Part shown: piece by piece, positions 42,698 to 52,006 of the stretch
How the letters are laid out: the number at the start of each line of letters is the position of its first letter
Numbering within the stretch: position 1 is the first letter of the stretch
From: Pseudomonas fluorescens
GTDB lineage: Bacteria > Pseudomonadota > Gammaproteobacteria > Pseudomonadales > Pseudomonadaceae
Length of the DNA stretch: 64,000 bases
Direction of reading: 5' to 3'
NCBI RefSeq assembly: GCF_902497745.1
Contig: NZ_CABVHJ010000018.1
Span: 53,078-117,077, forward strand
The notes under the pieces: model-generated
Told to the model about the DNA's origin: nothing
Databases searched by the model: none
Seen by the model: only the letters and a program-made list of their open reading frames with translations
Made by a program: the position numbers and the translations under genes

Positions 42698-44053
42698 ATG
42701 ACGAACCGTACCCGTATCCTCACCGGCATCACCACCACCGGCACGCCGCACCTGGGCAACTACGCCGGCGCCATCCGCCCGGCGATCCTCGCCAGCCGCG
42801 ACAGCAATGCCGATTCGTTCTACTTCCTGGCCGACTACCACGCCCTGATCAAATGCGATGACCCGCTGCGCATCCAGCGCTCGCGTCTGGAAATCGCCGC
42901 GACCTGGCTGGCCGGTGGCCTCGATGTCGACCGCGTGACCTTCTACCGCCAGTCCGACATCCCGGAAATCCCTGAGCTGACCTGGCTGCTGACCTGCGTA
43001 GCCGCCAAGGGCCTGCTCAACCGTGCGCATGCCTACAAGGCTTCGGTGGACAAGAACGTCGAGACCGGTGAAGACCCGGATGCGGGCATCACCATGGGCC
43101 TCTACAGCTATCCGGTGCTGATGGCGGCGGACATCCTGATGTTCAACGCGCACAAAGTGCCGGTCGGTCGTGACCAGATCCAGCACGTGGAAATGGCCCG
43201 CGATATCGGCCAGCGCTTCAACCACCTGTTCGGTCAGGGCAAAGAATTTTTCACCATGCCCGAGGCGTTGATCGAAGAAAGCGTGGCGACGTTGCCGGGC
43301 CTCGACGGTCGCAAGATGTCGAAGAGCTACGACAACACCATCCCGCTGTTCTCCAGCGCCAAGGAAATGAAGGACGCGATCTCGCGGATCGTCACTGATT
43401 CCAAAGCGCCTGGCGAAGCCAAGGATCCGGACAACTCGCACCTGTTCACCCTGTTCCAGGCCTTCGCCACGCCGGCACAGGCTGACGAATTCCGTAGCGA
43501 ATTGTTGGGCGGTCTGGGTTGGGGCGAGGCGAAGAACCGTCTCTTCCAGTTGCTCGACAACGATCTCGGCGAGGCTCGCGACAAGTATCACCAGTTGATC
43601 GAGCGTCCGGCGGATCTGGAAGACATCCTGCAGATCGGTGCGAAAAAGGCCCGTGCGGTGGCAACGCCGTTCCTCAACGAACTGCGTGAAGCCGTTGGCC
43701 TGCGTTCCTTCGTCAATCAGGTTCAGGTTGCCGCGACGACCAAGAAGAAAGCCGCGAAAGCCGCACGTTTCGTCAGCTTCCGTGAAGACGACGGCAGCTT
43801 CCGTTTCCGTCTGCTGGCGGCCGACGGCGAGCAACTGCTGTTGTCGCGCAACTTCGCCGACGGCAAAACTGCCGGGCAGGTGACCAAGCAACTGCAATCC
43901 GGCCAACCGCTGGATGTACGCAGCGAAGACCTGGGCTTCAGCGTGTGGCTGGAAGGCGAGTGCGTTGGCGACAGCCCGGCGTTCGCCGACGCGGCTGCGC
44001 GGGACGCGGCCATCGAGGCTCTGCGCGTTGCGCTGACCCCGGTTCAGGACTAA
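42698..44053 (+). CDS. trpS: Tryptophanyl-tRNA synthetase with C-terminal DUF1508-like extension
   Basis: Class I synthetase charging tRNA-Trp. The HIGH-type motif is TPHLGN at 16-21 and KMSKS lies at 206-210. The core ends near residue 345, where E. coli TrpRS also ends. A Lys/Ala-rich linker (TTKKKAAKAA) and about 95 residues follow, with the pattern FREDDGSFRFRLLAADGEQLL typical of DUF1508/YegP repeats. Such an extension appears normal for Pseudomonas TrpRS. The start follows the hydrolase gene closely. Confidence 0.95.
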   Translation: MTNRTRILTGITTTGTPHLGNYAGAIRPAILASRDSNADSFYFLADYHALIKCDDPLRIQRSRLEIAATWLAGGLDVDRVTFYRQSDIPEIPELTWLLTCVAAKGLLNRAHAYKASVDKNVETGEDPDAGITMGLYSYPVLMAADILMFNAHKVPVGRDQIQHVEMARDIGQRFNHLFGQGKEFFTMPEALIEESVATLPGLDGRKMSKSYDNTIPLFSSAKEMKDAISRIVTDSKAPGEAKDPDNSHLFTLFQAFATPAQADEFRSELLGGLGWGEAKNRLFQLLDNDLGEARDKYHQLIERPADLEDILQIGAKKARAVATPFLNELREAVGLRSFVNQVQVAATTKKKAAKAARFVSFREDDGSFRFRLLAADGEQLLLSRNFADGKTAGQVTKQLQSGQPLDVRSEDLGFSVWLEGECVGDSPAFADAAARDAAIEALRVALTPVQD

Positions 44054-44092
44054 TCGGCGGCACGGTCCGACCAAGGGCCGATTGCCATTCCC

Positions 44093-44125
44093 ACGGGCCG
44101 TCGCTACAGTGACGGCCCGTTTTTG
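44093..44125 (+). terminator. Intrinsic terminator after trpS
   Basis: ACGGGCCGTC pairs with GACGGCCCGT across an eight-base loop and is followed by five T residues. Confidence 0.92.
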
Positions 44126-44143
44126 TTGCCTTGCTAACGAATT

Positions 44144-45238
44144 ATGACGCCCCTAGAACGATACCAAGCTGATCTGAAACGCCCGGACTTCTTCCATGAC
44201 GCCGCGCAGGAAACTGCTGTGCGTCATTTGCAGCGTCTGTATGAGGATCTGATCGCCGCCGATCAGAACAAGCCGGGTCTGTTGAGCAAGCTGTTCGGCA
44301 AAAAAGATCAGACGCCGGTCAAGGGCTTGTATTTCTGGGGCGGCGTAGGTCGCGGCAAAACTTACCTGGTCGACACCTTCTTTGAAGCGTTGCCGTTCAA
44401 GGAAAAGACCCGCACCCACTTCCACCGCTTCATGAAGCGTGTACACGAAGAAATGAAAACCCTCGGCGGCGAGAAAAACCCGCTGACCATCATCGCCAAG
44501 CGCTTCTCGACCGAGTCGCGGGTGATCTGCTTCGATGAATTCTTCGTCTCCGACATCACCGACGCGATGATCCTCGGCACGCTGATGGAAGAGCTGTTCA
44601 AGAATGGCGTGACCCTGGTCGCGACCTCGAACATCGTCCCGGATGGCTTGTACAAGGACGGTCTGCAACGTGCGCGCTTTCTGCCGGCCATCGCACTGAT
44701 CAAGCAGAACACCGAGATCGTCAACGTCGACAGCGGCGTCGACTATCGACTGCGTCACCTCGAACAAGCGGAGCTGTTCCACTATCCGCTCGACGAAGCC
44801 GCTCACGAAAGCCTGCGCAAGAGCTTCAAGGCACTGACGCCGGAATGCACTGCCGCGGTCGAGAATGATGTGCTGATCATCGAAAACCGTGAAATCCGAG
44901 CTCTGCGCACGTGCGACGACGTGGCCTGGTTCGACTTCCGCGAACTGTGCGACGGCCCGCGTAGCCAGAACGACTACATCGAGCTCGGCAAGATCTTCCA
45001 CGCCGTGCTGCTCAGCGGTGTCGAGCAGATGAGCGTCACCACCGACGACATCGCCCGCCGCTTCATCAACATGGTCGACGAGTTCTACGACCGCAACGTC
45101 AAGCTGATCATTTCCGCTGAAGTCGAGCTGAAGGATCTGTACACCGGCGGCCGTCTGAATTTCGAATTCCAGCGCACGCTGAGCCGTCTGCTGGAAATGC
45201 AATCGCACGAATTCCTGTCGCGGGCGCACAAGCCTTAA
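44144..45238 (+). CDS. zapE: Cell division protein ZapE (AFG1-like ATPase)
   Basis: A 364-residue ATPase with Walker A GGVGRGKT at 66-73 and Walker B VICFDEFF at 127-134, plus the sensor segment VATSNIVPDGLY. ZapE destabilises FtsZ polymers during division under stress and low oxygen. No clear ribosome-binding sequence lies before the ATG at 44144, so expression may be low. A palindromic terminator follows. Confidence 0.95.
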   Translation: MTPLERYQADLKRPDFFHDAAQETAVRHLQRLYEDLIAADQNKPGLLSKLFGKKDQTPVKGLYFWGGVGRGKTYLVDTFFEALPFKEKTRTHFHRFMKRVHEEMKTLGGEKNPLTIIAKRFSTESRVICFDEFFVSDITDAMILGTLMEELFKNGVTLVATSNIVPDGLYKDGLQRARFLPAIALIKQNTEIVNVDSGVDYRLRHLEQAELFHYPLDEAAHESLRKSFKALTPECTAAVENDVLIIENREIRALRTCDDVAWFDFRELCDGPRSQNDYIELGKIFHAVLLSGVEQMSVTTDDIARRFINMVDEFYDRNVKLIISAEVELKDLYTGGRLNFEFQRTLSRLLEMQSHEFLSRAHKP

Positions 45239-45253
45239 ACAGATTCGGCAAAT

Positions 45254-45283
45254 AAAAAGGGCCTGCAATTGCAGGCCCTTTTT
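45254..45283. terminator. Perfectly palindromic bidirectional terminator
   Basis: AAAAAGGGCCTGCAA is followed directly by its reverse complement TTGCAGGCCCTTTTT, giving a 30-base palindrome after zapE. Confidence 0.93.
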
Positions 45284-45306
45284 GTATCTGAAATTCGCCT
45301 CGAACC

Positions 45307-45399
45307 CTGTGGGAGCGAGCTTGCTCGCGAAAGCGGTGTGTCAGCAATACAAACACTGGCTGACACTACGCCTTCGCGAGCAAGCTCGCTCCCACAGGA
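45307..45399. repeat. REP pair, GTGGGAGCGAGC family
   Basis: Two inverted copies separated by about 47 bases, between zapE and the GlxA-type regulator. Confidence 0.92.
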
Positions 45400-45419
45400 G
45401 TCCTTGTGTCGTTCAAAAG

Positions 45420-46415
45420 CTAAGCAGCCTGTTGAAACTGCTGCCGATACTGATTCGGCGACAATTCAGTGTGCTGACGGAACAACCGCGCAAAGAAGCT
45501 CGCATCGTCGTAACCGACCTCATAACTGATGGTCTTGATGCTCTTGCGGCTGCCGGACAGCAAGCCTTTCGCTGTTTCGATGCGTAGGCGTTGCAGGTAG
45601 TGCAACGGCTTGTCGCCGGTGGCGGTCTGGAAGCGCCGCATGAAATTACGGATGCTCATGCCGTGCTCGCGAGCGACGTCTTCGAAGCGGAACTTGTCGG
45701 CAAAGTGTTCTTCGAGCCAGTGCTGGATCTGCAGAATGATCACGTCCTGGTGCAGTTTCTGCCCACCGAAACCGATGCGTCCCGGCGAATAGCTGCGCTG
45801 TACTTCGTAGAGAATGTCACGGGCCACGGCTTGCGCGACGTTGGCCCCGCAGAAGCGCTCGATCAAATAGATGTAAAGGTCGCAGGCTGACGTGGTGCCG
45901 CCGGCGCAATACAAGTTGTCGGCATCGGTCAGATGCTTGTCCTGATTGAGATAGACCTTTGGAAAACGCTCGGCAAAGGCATTGAAGAAACGCCAGTAGG
46001 TGGTCGCTTCCTTGCCGTTGAGCAGGCCAGCCTCGGCCAGCCAGAACACCCCGGTGGCTTCGCCGCACAACACGGCGCCGCGTGAGTGCTGTTCGCGCAG
46101 CCATGGCAGGACTTGTGGATAACGGCTGCACAGCGTATCGAAATCGTCCCAGAACGCCGGGAGGATAATGACATCGGCGTTTTCCAGGCCACCATCGACC
46201 GGCATCACGACGTCACTGAAGCTGTTCACCGGGTTGCCGTCGGGGCTGACCAGGCGTGTTTCGAATGCCGGTGTCAGGCCGTGGCCCAGTTGTTTGCCAT
46301 AACGCAGGCTGGCCAGATGGAAGAAATCCTTGGCTTGCATGAGAGTGGAAGCGAAAACCCGGTCGATTGCCAGGATGCTGACGCGCCGCAAGGGCGTGGA
46401 GACGTGCTTGGACAT
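45420..46415 (-). CDS. GlxA family transcriptional regulator (DJ-1/PfpI plus AraC HTH)
   Basis: A 331-residue regulator: a DJ-1/PfpI-like sensor domain at about 10-190 (ILPAFWDDFDTL, AVLCGEATGVFWLAEAG) and a C-terminal AraC-type DNA-binding domain at about 225-328 (VAREHGMSIRNFMRRFQ, SYEVGYDDASFFARLFRQ). The family controls catabolism of amines or related compounds such as carnitine and glycine betaine. It is divergent from an acyl-CoA dehydrogenase gene, its probable target. Confidence 0.93.
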   Translation of the reverse strand: MSKHVSTPLRRVSILAIDRVFASTLMQAKDFFHLASLRYGKQLGHGLTPAFETRLVSPDGNPVNSFSDVVMPVDGGLENADVIILPAFWDDFDTLCSRYPQVLPWLREQHSRGAVLCGEATGVFWLAEAGLLNGKEATTYWRFFNAFAERFPKVYLNQDKHLTDADNLYCAGGTTSACDLYIYLIERFCGANVAQAVARDILYEVQRSYSPGRIGFGGQKLHQDVIILQIQHWLEEHFADKFRFEDVAREHGMSIRNFMRRFQTATGDKPLHYLQRLRIETAKGLLSGSRKSIKTISYEVGYDDASFFARLFRQHTELSPNQYRQQFQQAA

Positions 46416-46566
46416 AATTCAACTTTTGTTTTGTTTTTATAAGGGAAAGTGGTCACCAGACGGCTGGATCGTCTTATTTTTTGTCGGATGTGTCCAGTGT
46501 CCTGTGTCAGAGGGGAGGCTTAGTCTCTGAAGGTCATCTCCCTCCAACAAGAAAGAAAGGTGCCGC

Positions 46567-47703
46567 ATGATCCCCAGAACCTTGTTTAGCTCCGAGCACG
46601 AATTGTTTCGCGACAGCGTACGAACCTTCCTCGAAAAAGAGGCGGTGCCGTTCCATGCGCAATGGGAGAAGCAAGGCCACATCGACCGCAAACTCTGGAA
46701 CAAGGCAGGGGAGGCGGGGATGCTCTGCTCGCACCTGCCGGAAGAGTACGGCGGGTTGGGGGCGGACTTTCTTTACAGTGCCGTGGTGATCGAGGAGGTC
46801 GGTCGACTGGGTTTGACCGGTATCGGTTTCTCGCTGCATTCGGACATTGTTGCGCCGTACATCCTGCATTACGGCAGCGAGGCGCTGAAGCACAAATACC
46901 TGCCGAAACTGGTTTCGGGCGAGATGGTCACGGCCATCGCCATGACCGAGCCGGGCGCCGGTTCCGATCTGCAAGGCGTGAAGACCACCGCCGTGCTGGA
47001 CGGTGACGAATATGTGATCAACGGCTCGAAAACCTTCATTACCAACGGTTTTCTCGCGGACCTGGTGATCGTCGTCGCCAAGACCGATCCAAAGGCCGGG
47101 GCCAAGGGCACCAGTCTGTTTCTGGTCGAAGCGAATACGCCGGGCTTCGACAAGGGCAAGCGCCTGGAGAAGGTCGGCATGAAGGCGCAGGACACCTCCG
47201 AGTTGTTCTTTCAGGATGTGCGCGTACCCAAGGAAAACCTGCTGGGGCAGGCCGGGGCAGGGTTTGCTTATCTGATGCAGGAGTTGCCGCAAGAGCGTCT
47301 GACCGTGGCGATCGGCGGTTTGGCCTCAGCCGAAGCGGCGTTGCAGTGGACTCTGGATTACACCCGTGATCGCAAAGCCTTTGGCAAGGCGATTGCCGAC
47401 TTCCAGAACACCCGCTTCAAACTGGCAGAGATGGCGACGGAGATCCAGATCGGTCGAGTGTTCGTCGATAAATGTCTGGAGATGCATCTGCAAGGCAAGC
47501 TGGATGTGCCAACAGCGGCGATGGCCAAGTACTGGGGCACTGACCTGCAATGCAAGGTGCTCGACGAGTGCGTGCAGTTGCATGGCGGCTACGGTTTCAT
47601 GTGGGAATACCCGGTGGCCCGGGCGTGGGCGGATGCACGGGTGCAGCGGATTTATGCCGGTACCAATGAAATCATGAAGGAGATTATTGCGCGGTCGCTT
47701 TGA
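46567..47703 (+). CDS. Acyl-CoA dehydrogenase
   Basis: A 378-residue FAD acyl-CoA dehydrogenase with the signature AMTEPGAGSDLQG at about 125-137. The C-terminal motif is YAGTNEIMK, lacking the medium-chain catalytic Glu of the YEGT motif. The Glu of ELPQERL (E243) occupies the position used as base in long-chain and isovaleryl-CoA dehydrogenases. The substrate is uncertain. The start follows AAAGG and lies in a control region shared with the GlxA-type gene. Confidence 0.93.
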   Translation: MIPRTLFSSEHELFRDSVRTFLEKEAVPFHAQWEKQGHIDRKLWNKAGEAGMLCSHLPEEYGGLGADFLYSAVVIEEVGRLGLTGIGFSLHSDIVAPYILHYGSEALKHKYLPKLVSGEMVTAIAMTEPGAGSDLQGVKTTAVLDGDEYVINGSKTFITNGFLADLVIVVAKTDPKAGAKGTSLFLVEANTPGFDKGKRLEKVGMKAQDTSELFFQDVRVPKENLLGQAGAGFAYLMQELPQERLTVAIGGLASAEAALQWTLDYTRDRKAFGKAIADFQNTRFKLAEMATEIQIGRVFVDKCLEMHLQGKLDVPTAAMAKYWGTDLQCKVLDECVQLHGGYGFMWEYPVARAWADARVQRIYAGTNEIMKEIIARSL

Positions 47704-47729
47704 CTTTTTGCAGTGAGTTGACTGGCCTC

Positions 47730-47793
47730 TTCGCGAGCAAGCTCGCTCCCACAGGTACGGTGATCCTCTGTGGGAGCGAGCTTGCTCGCGAAG
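47730..47793. repeat. REP pair, GTGGGAGCGAGC family, short spacer
   Basis: Two inverted copies separated by only about 13 bases, between the convergent acyl-CoA dehydrogenase and aldo-keto reductase genes. Confidence 0.92.
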
Positions 47794-47809
47794 ACGGCTT
47801 ATCTATCGG

Positions 47810-48850
47810 TCACGGCGCAGGATTCGGATGATCCTTGTGAATCGCCTCAATCCCTTCCAGCACTTCATCCGACAGCTTCAGATCAAAACTGGCAATGTTG
47901 CTGTCCAGTTGCTCAAGCGTCGTCGCCCCAATGATGTTGCTGGTGACGAACGGTTGCTGCGTCACGAAGGCCAAGGCCATCTGCGCCGGATCCAGACCGT
48001 GTTCACGGGCCAGCGCCACATAACGGCTGCAAGCTGCTTCCGACTGCGCATTGAAATAGCGGCTGAAGCGGCTATAGAGGCTCAGGCGGCCTTTTGGCGG
48101 ACGGGCGCCACCTTCGTATTTGCCTGAGAGGAAACCGAACGCCAGCGGCGAATAGGCGAGCAGCCCGCATTGTTCGCGGATGGCGATTTCCGCAAGGCCG
48201 ACTTCAAAACTGCGGTTGAGCAGGTTGTACGGGTTCTGGATCGACACCGCACGCGGCCAGCCACGGGCTTCGGCCAGCGCCAGAAAACGCATGGTGCCCC
48301 ACGGGGTTTCGTTGGACAGGCCGATGTGGCGGATCTTGCCGGCCTTCACCTGTTCGTCGAGCGCTTCGAGGGTATCTTCCAGCGGCGTCAGATTCGCTTC
48401 GATCTTGTGCTTGTAGCCCAGCTGTCCGAAAAAGTTGGTGCTGCGCTCCGGCCAGTGCAGTTGATACAGATCGATGTAATCGGTCTGCAGACGCTCGAGG
48501 CTGGCATCCACCGCTGCGGTGATGTGCTGGCGGTTGTGGCGCAGGTTTTTGTCGCGGATGTAGTCGATGGTGTTGCCGGGGCCGGCGATCTTGCTGGCGA
48601 GGATCCAGTCGGCGCGGTCGCCGCGACTTTTGAAGTAATTGCCGATGTAGCGCTCGGTGGTAGCGTAGGTTTCGGCTTTTGGCGGCACCGGGTACATCTC
48701 GGCGGTGTCGATGAAATTGATCCCGGCTTCCTTGGCCCGTTCGATCTGGGCGAAGGCTTCAGCTTCAGTGTTTTGCTCGCCCCAGGTCATGGTGCCGAGG
48801 CAGATTGCACTCACGTTCAGGTCGGTACGGCCTAGCTGGCGATAGTCCAT
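47810..48850 (-). CDS. NADP(H)-dependent aldo-keto reductase (Tas-like)
   Basis: A 346-residue aldo-keto reductase with the catalytic Asp48 and Tyr53 in DTAEMYP, Lys in ILASKIAG and His in LYQLHWP. It resembles E. coli Tas, whose physiological substrate is unclear. The ATG at 48850 (MDYRQLGRTDLNVS) is the conserved family start; the frame is open further upstream. It ends at a REP pair. Confidence 0.93.
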   Translation of the reverse strand: MDYRQLGRTDLNVSAICLGTMTWGEQNTEAEAFAQIERAKEAGINFIDTAEMYPVPPKAETYATTERYIGNYFKSRGDRADWILASKIAGPGNTIDYIRDKNLRHNRQHITAAVDASLERLQTDYIDLYQLHWPERSTNFFGQLGYKHKIEANLTPLEDTLEALDEQVKAGKIRHIGLSNETPWGTMRFLALAEARGWPRAVSIQNPYNLLNRSFEVGLAEIAIREQCGLLAYSPLAFGFLSGKYEGGARPPKGRLSLYSRFSRYFNAQSEAACSRYVALAREHGLDPAQMALAFVTQQPFVTSNIIGATTLEQLDSNIASFDLKLSDEVLEGIEAIHKDHPNPAP

Positions 48851-49025
48851 CGGGTGCTCCTTGGGCAAAACAATCATAAAAGCAGGTTGAAATATTTTTC
48901 GCAATCTGCATAATTGCCGACCTCTTTCTGCAGTGGAAGTGATGCGCCGCCGCCGAAGAATCTTGCCGTTGAACGGACGCGCCGACCCGAGCCCCCGAAA
49001 GCGTCTGTATCCGGCTGCCTTTGAC

Positions 49026-49054
49026 TTGTCAAAGTACGCACTATTCAGTAAGAT
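49026..49054 (+). promoter_or_regulatory. Candidate sigma-70 promoter for rplM-rpsI
   Basis: TTGTCA (49026-49031) and TAAGAT (49049-49054) are 17 bases apart, about 40 bases before the rplM start. The leader is short and contains CGGCCCCTGAGG, a possible site for ribosomal-protein autoregulation. Confidence 0.55.
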
Positions 49055-49095
49055 CCGCCGTCTAATTTACAGGGCGGCCCCTGAGGCTATAAAGA

Positions 49096-49524
49096 ATGAA
49101 AACTTTTACTGCTAAACCGGAAACAGTAAAGCGCGACTGGTTTGTCGTCGACGCTGCTGGTCAGACCCTGGGTCGTCTGGCCACCGAAATCGCGAGCCGT
49201 CTGCGTGGCAAGCACAAGCCTGAGTACACTCCTCACGTTGACACCGGCGACTACATCGTCGTAATCAACGCTGAGCAGATTCGTGTTACCGGTGCTAAAA
49301 CCACTGACAAAATGTACTACTCCCACTCCGGTTTCCCGGGCGGCATCAAGTCGATCAACTTTGAAAAGCTGATCGCTAAAGCCCCTGAGCGCGTGATCGA
49401 GACCGCGGTTAAAGGCATGCTGCCTAAAAACCCACTGGGTCGCGACATGTACCGTAAGCTGAAAGTCTATGCGGGCGCTGCACACCCACATACTGCTCAG
49501 CAGCCCCAAGAACTGAAGTTTTAA
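49096..49524 (+). CDS. rplM: 50S ribosomal protein L13
   Basis: L13 is an early-assembly protein of the large subunit. The 142-residue length and the conserved segments (DAAGQTLGRLATEIASRLRGK and GMLPKNPLGRDMYRKLKVYAG) are typical. It is co-transcribed with rpsI, 14 bases downstream, as in most bacteria. Confidence 0.99.
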   Translation: MKTFTAKPETVKRDWFVVDAAGQTLGRLATEIASRLRGKHKPEYTPHVDTGDYIVVINAEQIRVTGAKTTDKMYYSHSGFPGGIKSINFEKLIAKAPERVIETAVKGMLPKNPLGRDMYRKLKVYAGAAHPHTAQQPQELKF

Positions 49525-49538
49525 CGGAATAGTACATT

Positions 49539-49931
49539 ATGTCGGCGACTCAAAATTACGGCACTGGCCGTCGCAAGACCGCAACCGCACGCGTTTTCCT
49601 GCGTCCGGGTACTGGTAACATCTCCATCAACAACCGTTCGCTGGAAAACTTCTTCGGCCGTGAAACTGCCCGCATGGTAGTTCGCCAGCCGCTGGAGCTG
49701 ACTGAGACTGTCGAGAAGTTCGACATCTACGTCACCGTGATCGGCGGTGGTGTAAGTGGTCAGGCTGGCGCAATCCGCCACGGCATCACTCGCGCTCTGA
49801 TGGACTACGACGAAACCCTGCGTGGCGCTCTGCGCAAAGCTGGCTTCGTTACTCGCGACGCCCGTGAAGTTGAACGTAAGAAAGTTGGTCTGCGTAAAGC
49901 GCGTAAGCGTCCGCAGTACTCGAAGCGTTAA
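49539..49931 (+). CDS. rpsI: 30S ribosomal protein S9
   Basis: S9 of the small subunit, 130 residues, with the conserved GTGRRKTATARVFLRPG near the N-terminus and the basic C-terminal tail ending KKVGLRKARKRPQYSKR, which reaches the P-site tRNA. It ends at an intrinsic terminator, separating the ribosomal unit from petABC. Confidence 0.99.
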   Translation: MSATQNYGTGRRKTATARVFLRPGTGNISINNRSLENFFGRETARMVVRQPLELTETVEKFDIYVTVIGGGVSGQAGAIRHGITRALMDYDETLRGALRKAGFVTRDAREVERKKVGLRKARKRPQYSKR

Positions 49932-49950
49932 TTCCGCTTCCGCGTTCAAA

Positions 49951-49988
49951 AAGAACGCCCGCCTCCTCACGGAAGCGGGCGTTTTTTT
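49951..49988 (+). terminator. Intrinsic terminator after rpsI
   Basis: AACGCCCGC (49954-49962) pairs with GCGGGCGTT (49975-49983), followed by a T run. Confidence 0.93.
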
Positions 49989-50201
49989 ATGCCTGTGATT
50001 TATCAAAGAATTGCGCTGCGACAACTTGCCACTTCCGTAGACCCCCTATACTGCAAGGCTTGAGGGTGAGAGCTCGGGGTAATTCCCTTGTCAGAATTGG
50101 GGCTTTTCATTACCATCTCGGCAAAATTTTTATAAGTAACATTGATTTATTTAGTAGACGCCTGATTTAACAGGCCACAAAAGCTGATGGGAGAGGACTG
50201 A

Positions 50202-50795
50202 ATGAGCAATGACGGCGTGAATGCAGGCCGGCGTCGCTTCTTGGTAGCAGCCACATCCGTGGTGGGTGCTGCAGGAGCGGTGGGGGCTGCGGTCCCGTTC
50301 GTGGGGTCATGGTTTCCCAGTGCCAAGGCGAAAGCCGCCGGTGCACCGGTGAAAGTGAATGTCAGCAAAATCGAGCCAGGACAGCAGATGATTGCTGAGT
50401 GGCGCGGCCAGCCGGTCTTCATTGTCCGCCGTACCGAGGAAATCCTGGGGAATCTCAAGAAGATCGAGGGCCAGCTCTCCGATCCGACCTCCAAAAACTC
50501 CACGCAACCCACCTATGTCGATCCTGAAGTGCGCTCGATCAAGCCGGAAATTCTGCTGCTGATCGGGATCTGCACACACCTGGGTTGCTCACCGACTTTC
50601 CGTCCCGAAGTGGCACCTGCGGATCTGGGCAAAGACTGGGTCGGTGGCTATTTCTGCCCTTGCCACGGTTCCCACTACGATCTGGCTGGCCGCGTCTACA
50701 AGTCGCAACCTGCGCCTTTGAACCTGCCAGTTCCCCCGCATTCCTATGAGACCGATGACCTGATTGTCATTGGCGTCGATACGGAGAAAGCGTGA
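50202..50795 (+). CDS. petA: Ubiquinol-cytochrome c reductase, Rieske iron-sulfur subunit
   Basis: The Rieske protein of the cytochrome bc1 complex, 197 residues. A twin-arginine signal-anchor (GRRRFLVAATSVVG) is followed by the cluster ligands C124-T-H126-L-G-C129 and C152-P-C154-H155. It takes electrons from ubiquinol and passes them to cytochrome c1. The stop overlaps petB by one base. Confidence 0.98.
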   Translation: MSNDGVNAGRRRFLVAATSVVGAAGAVGAAVPFVGSWFPSAKAKAAGAPVKVNVSKIEPGQQMIAEWRGQPVFIVRRTEEILGNLKKIEGQLSDPTSKNSTQPTYVDPEVRSIKPEILLLIGICTHLGCSPTFRPEVAPADLGKDWVGGYFCPCHGSHYDLAGRVYKSQPAPLNLPVPPHSYETDDLIVIGVDTEKA

Positions 50796-52006
50796 TGAGC
50801 AAGTTCATGGATTGGGTTGATGCGCGCTTTCCTGCGACCAAAATGTGGGAAGACCATCTCAGCAAGTATTACGCTCCAAAAAACTTCAACTTCTTCTATT
50901 TCTTCGGTTCCTTGGCGCTGCTGGTGCTGGTGAATCAGATCGTTACCGGTGTCTGGCTGACGATGAGCTACACGCCGTCGGCAGAAGAAGCCTTCGCTTC
51001 CGTTGAATACATCATGCGCGACGTCGAGTACGGCTCGATCCTGCGTCTGCTGCACTCGACCGGCGCTTCGGCGTTTTTCATCGTGGTTTATCTGCACATG
51101 TTCCGTGGTCTGCTCTACGGTTCGTACCAGAAACCGCGCGAGCTGGTCTGGGTCTTCGGCATGCTGATTTACCTGGCGCTGATGGCCGAAGCCTTCATGG
51201 GTTATCTGCTGCCTTGGGGTCAGATGTCCTACTGGGGTGCCCAAGTGATCATCTCGCTGTTCGGTGCGATTCCGGTCATCGGAAACGACCTGACGCAGTG
51301 GATTCGTGGCGACTACCTGATCTCCGGGATCACCCTGAACCGCTTCTTCGCCTTGCACGTTGTCGCGCTGCCGATCGTGATTCTCGGTCTGGTGGTACTG
51401 CACATTCTGGCGCTGCACGAAGTCGGTTCGAACAACCCCGACGGCGTTGACATCAAGAAGCACAAAGACGAAAACGGCATCCCGCTGGACGGCATTGCCT
51501 TCCACCCGTACTACACCGTGAAGGACATTGTCGGTGTTGTGGTGTTCCTGTTTATCTTCTGCTTCATTGTGTTCTTCTTCCCTGAAATGGGCGGCTACTT
51601 CCTCGAAAAACCAAACTTCGAGCAAGCTAACCCGTTCAAGACGCCAGAGCATATTGCGCCGGTCTGGTACTTCACACCGTTCTACGCAATTTTGCGTGCG
51701 ATCCCGGACAAGCTCATGGGCGTTATCGCCATGGGGGCGGCAATTGCGGTGCTGTTCGTGCTGCCGTGGCTGGATCGAAGCCCGGTGAAGTCGATGCGCT
51801 ACAAAGGCTGGCTGAGCAAAATCTGGCTGCTGGTGTTCTGCATTTCGTTCGTGATTCTCGGCATTCTTGGTGTGCTTGCACCGACGCCGGAGCGAACCTT
51901 GCTGTCGCAGGTCTGCACCTTCCTGTACTTCGCCTACTTCATTCTGATGCCGTTCTACACCCGGCTCGAGAAGACCAAACCGGTTCCGGAAAGGGTGACT
52001 GGCTGA
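50795..52006 (+). CDS. petB: Cytochrome b of the bc1 complex
   Basis: A 403-residue integral membrane protein with eight or so helices and paired histidines for hemes bL and bH (LLHSTGASAFFIVVYLHMFRG and FALHVVALPIVILGLVVLHI). The Q-site PEWY motif occurs in the variant PVWYFTPFYAILR. The ATG at 50795 overlaps the petA stop; a GTG one codon upstream is less likely. Confidence 0.98.
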   Translation: MSKFMDWVDARFPATKMWEDHLSKYYAPKNFNFFYFFGSLALLVLVNQIVTGVWLTMSYTPSAEEAFASVEYIMRDVEYGSILRLLHSTGASAFFIVVYLHMFRGLLYGSYQKPRELVWVFGMLIYLALMAEAFMGYLLPWGQMSYWGAQVIISLFGAIPVIGNDLTQWIRGDYLISGITLNRFFALHVVALPIVILGLVVLHILALHEVGSNNPDGVDIKKHKDENGIPLDGIAFHPYYTVKDIVGVVVFLFIFCFIVFFFPEMGGYFLEKPNFEQANPFKTPEHIAPVWYFTPFYAILRAIPDKLMGVIAMGAAIAVLFVLPWLDRSPVKSMRYKGWLSKIWLLVFCISFVILGILGVLAPTPERTLLSQVCTFLYFAYFILMPFYTRLEKTKPVPERVTG

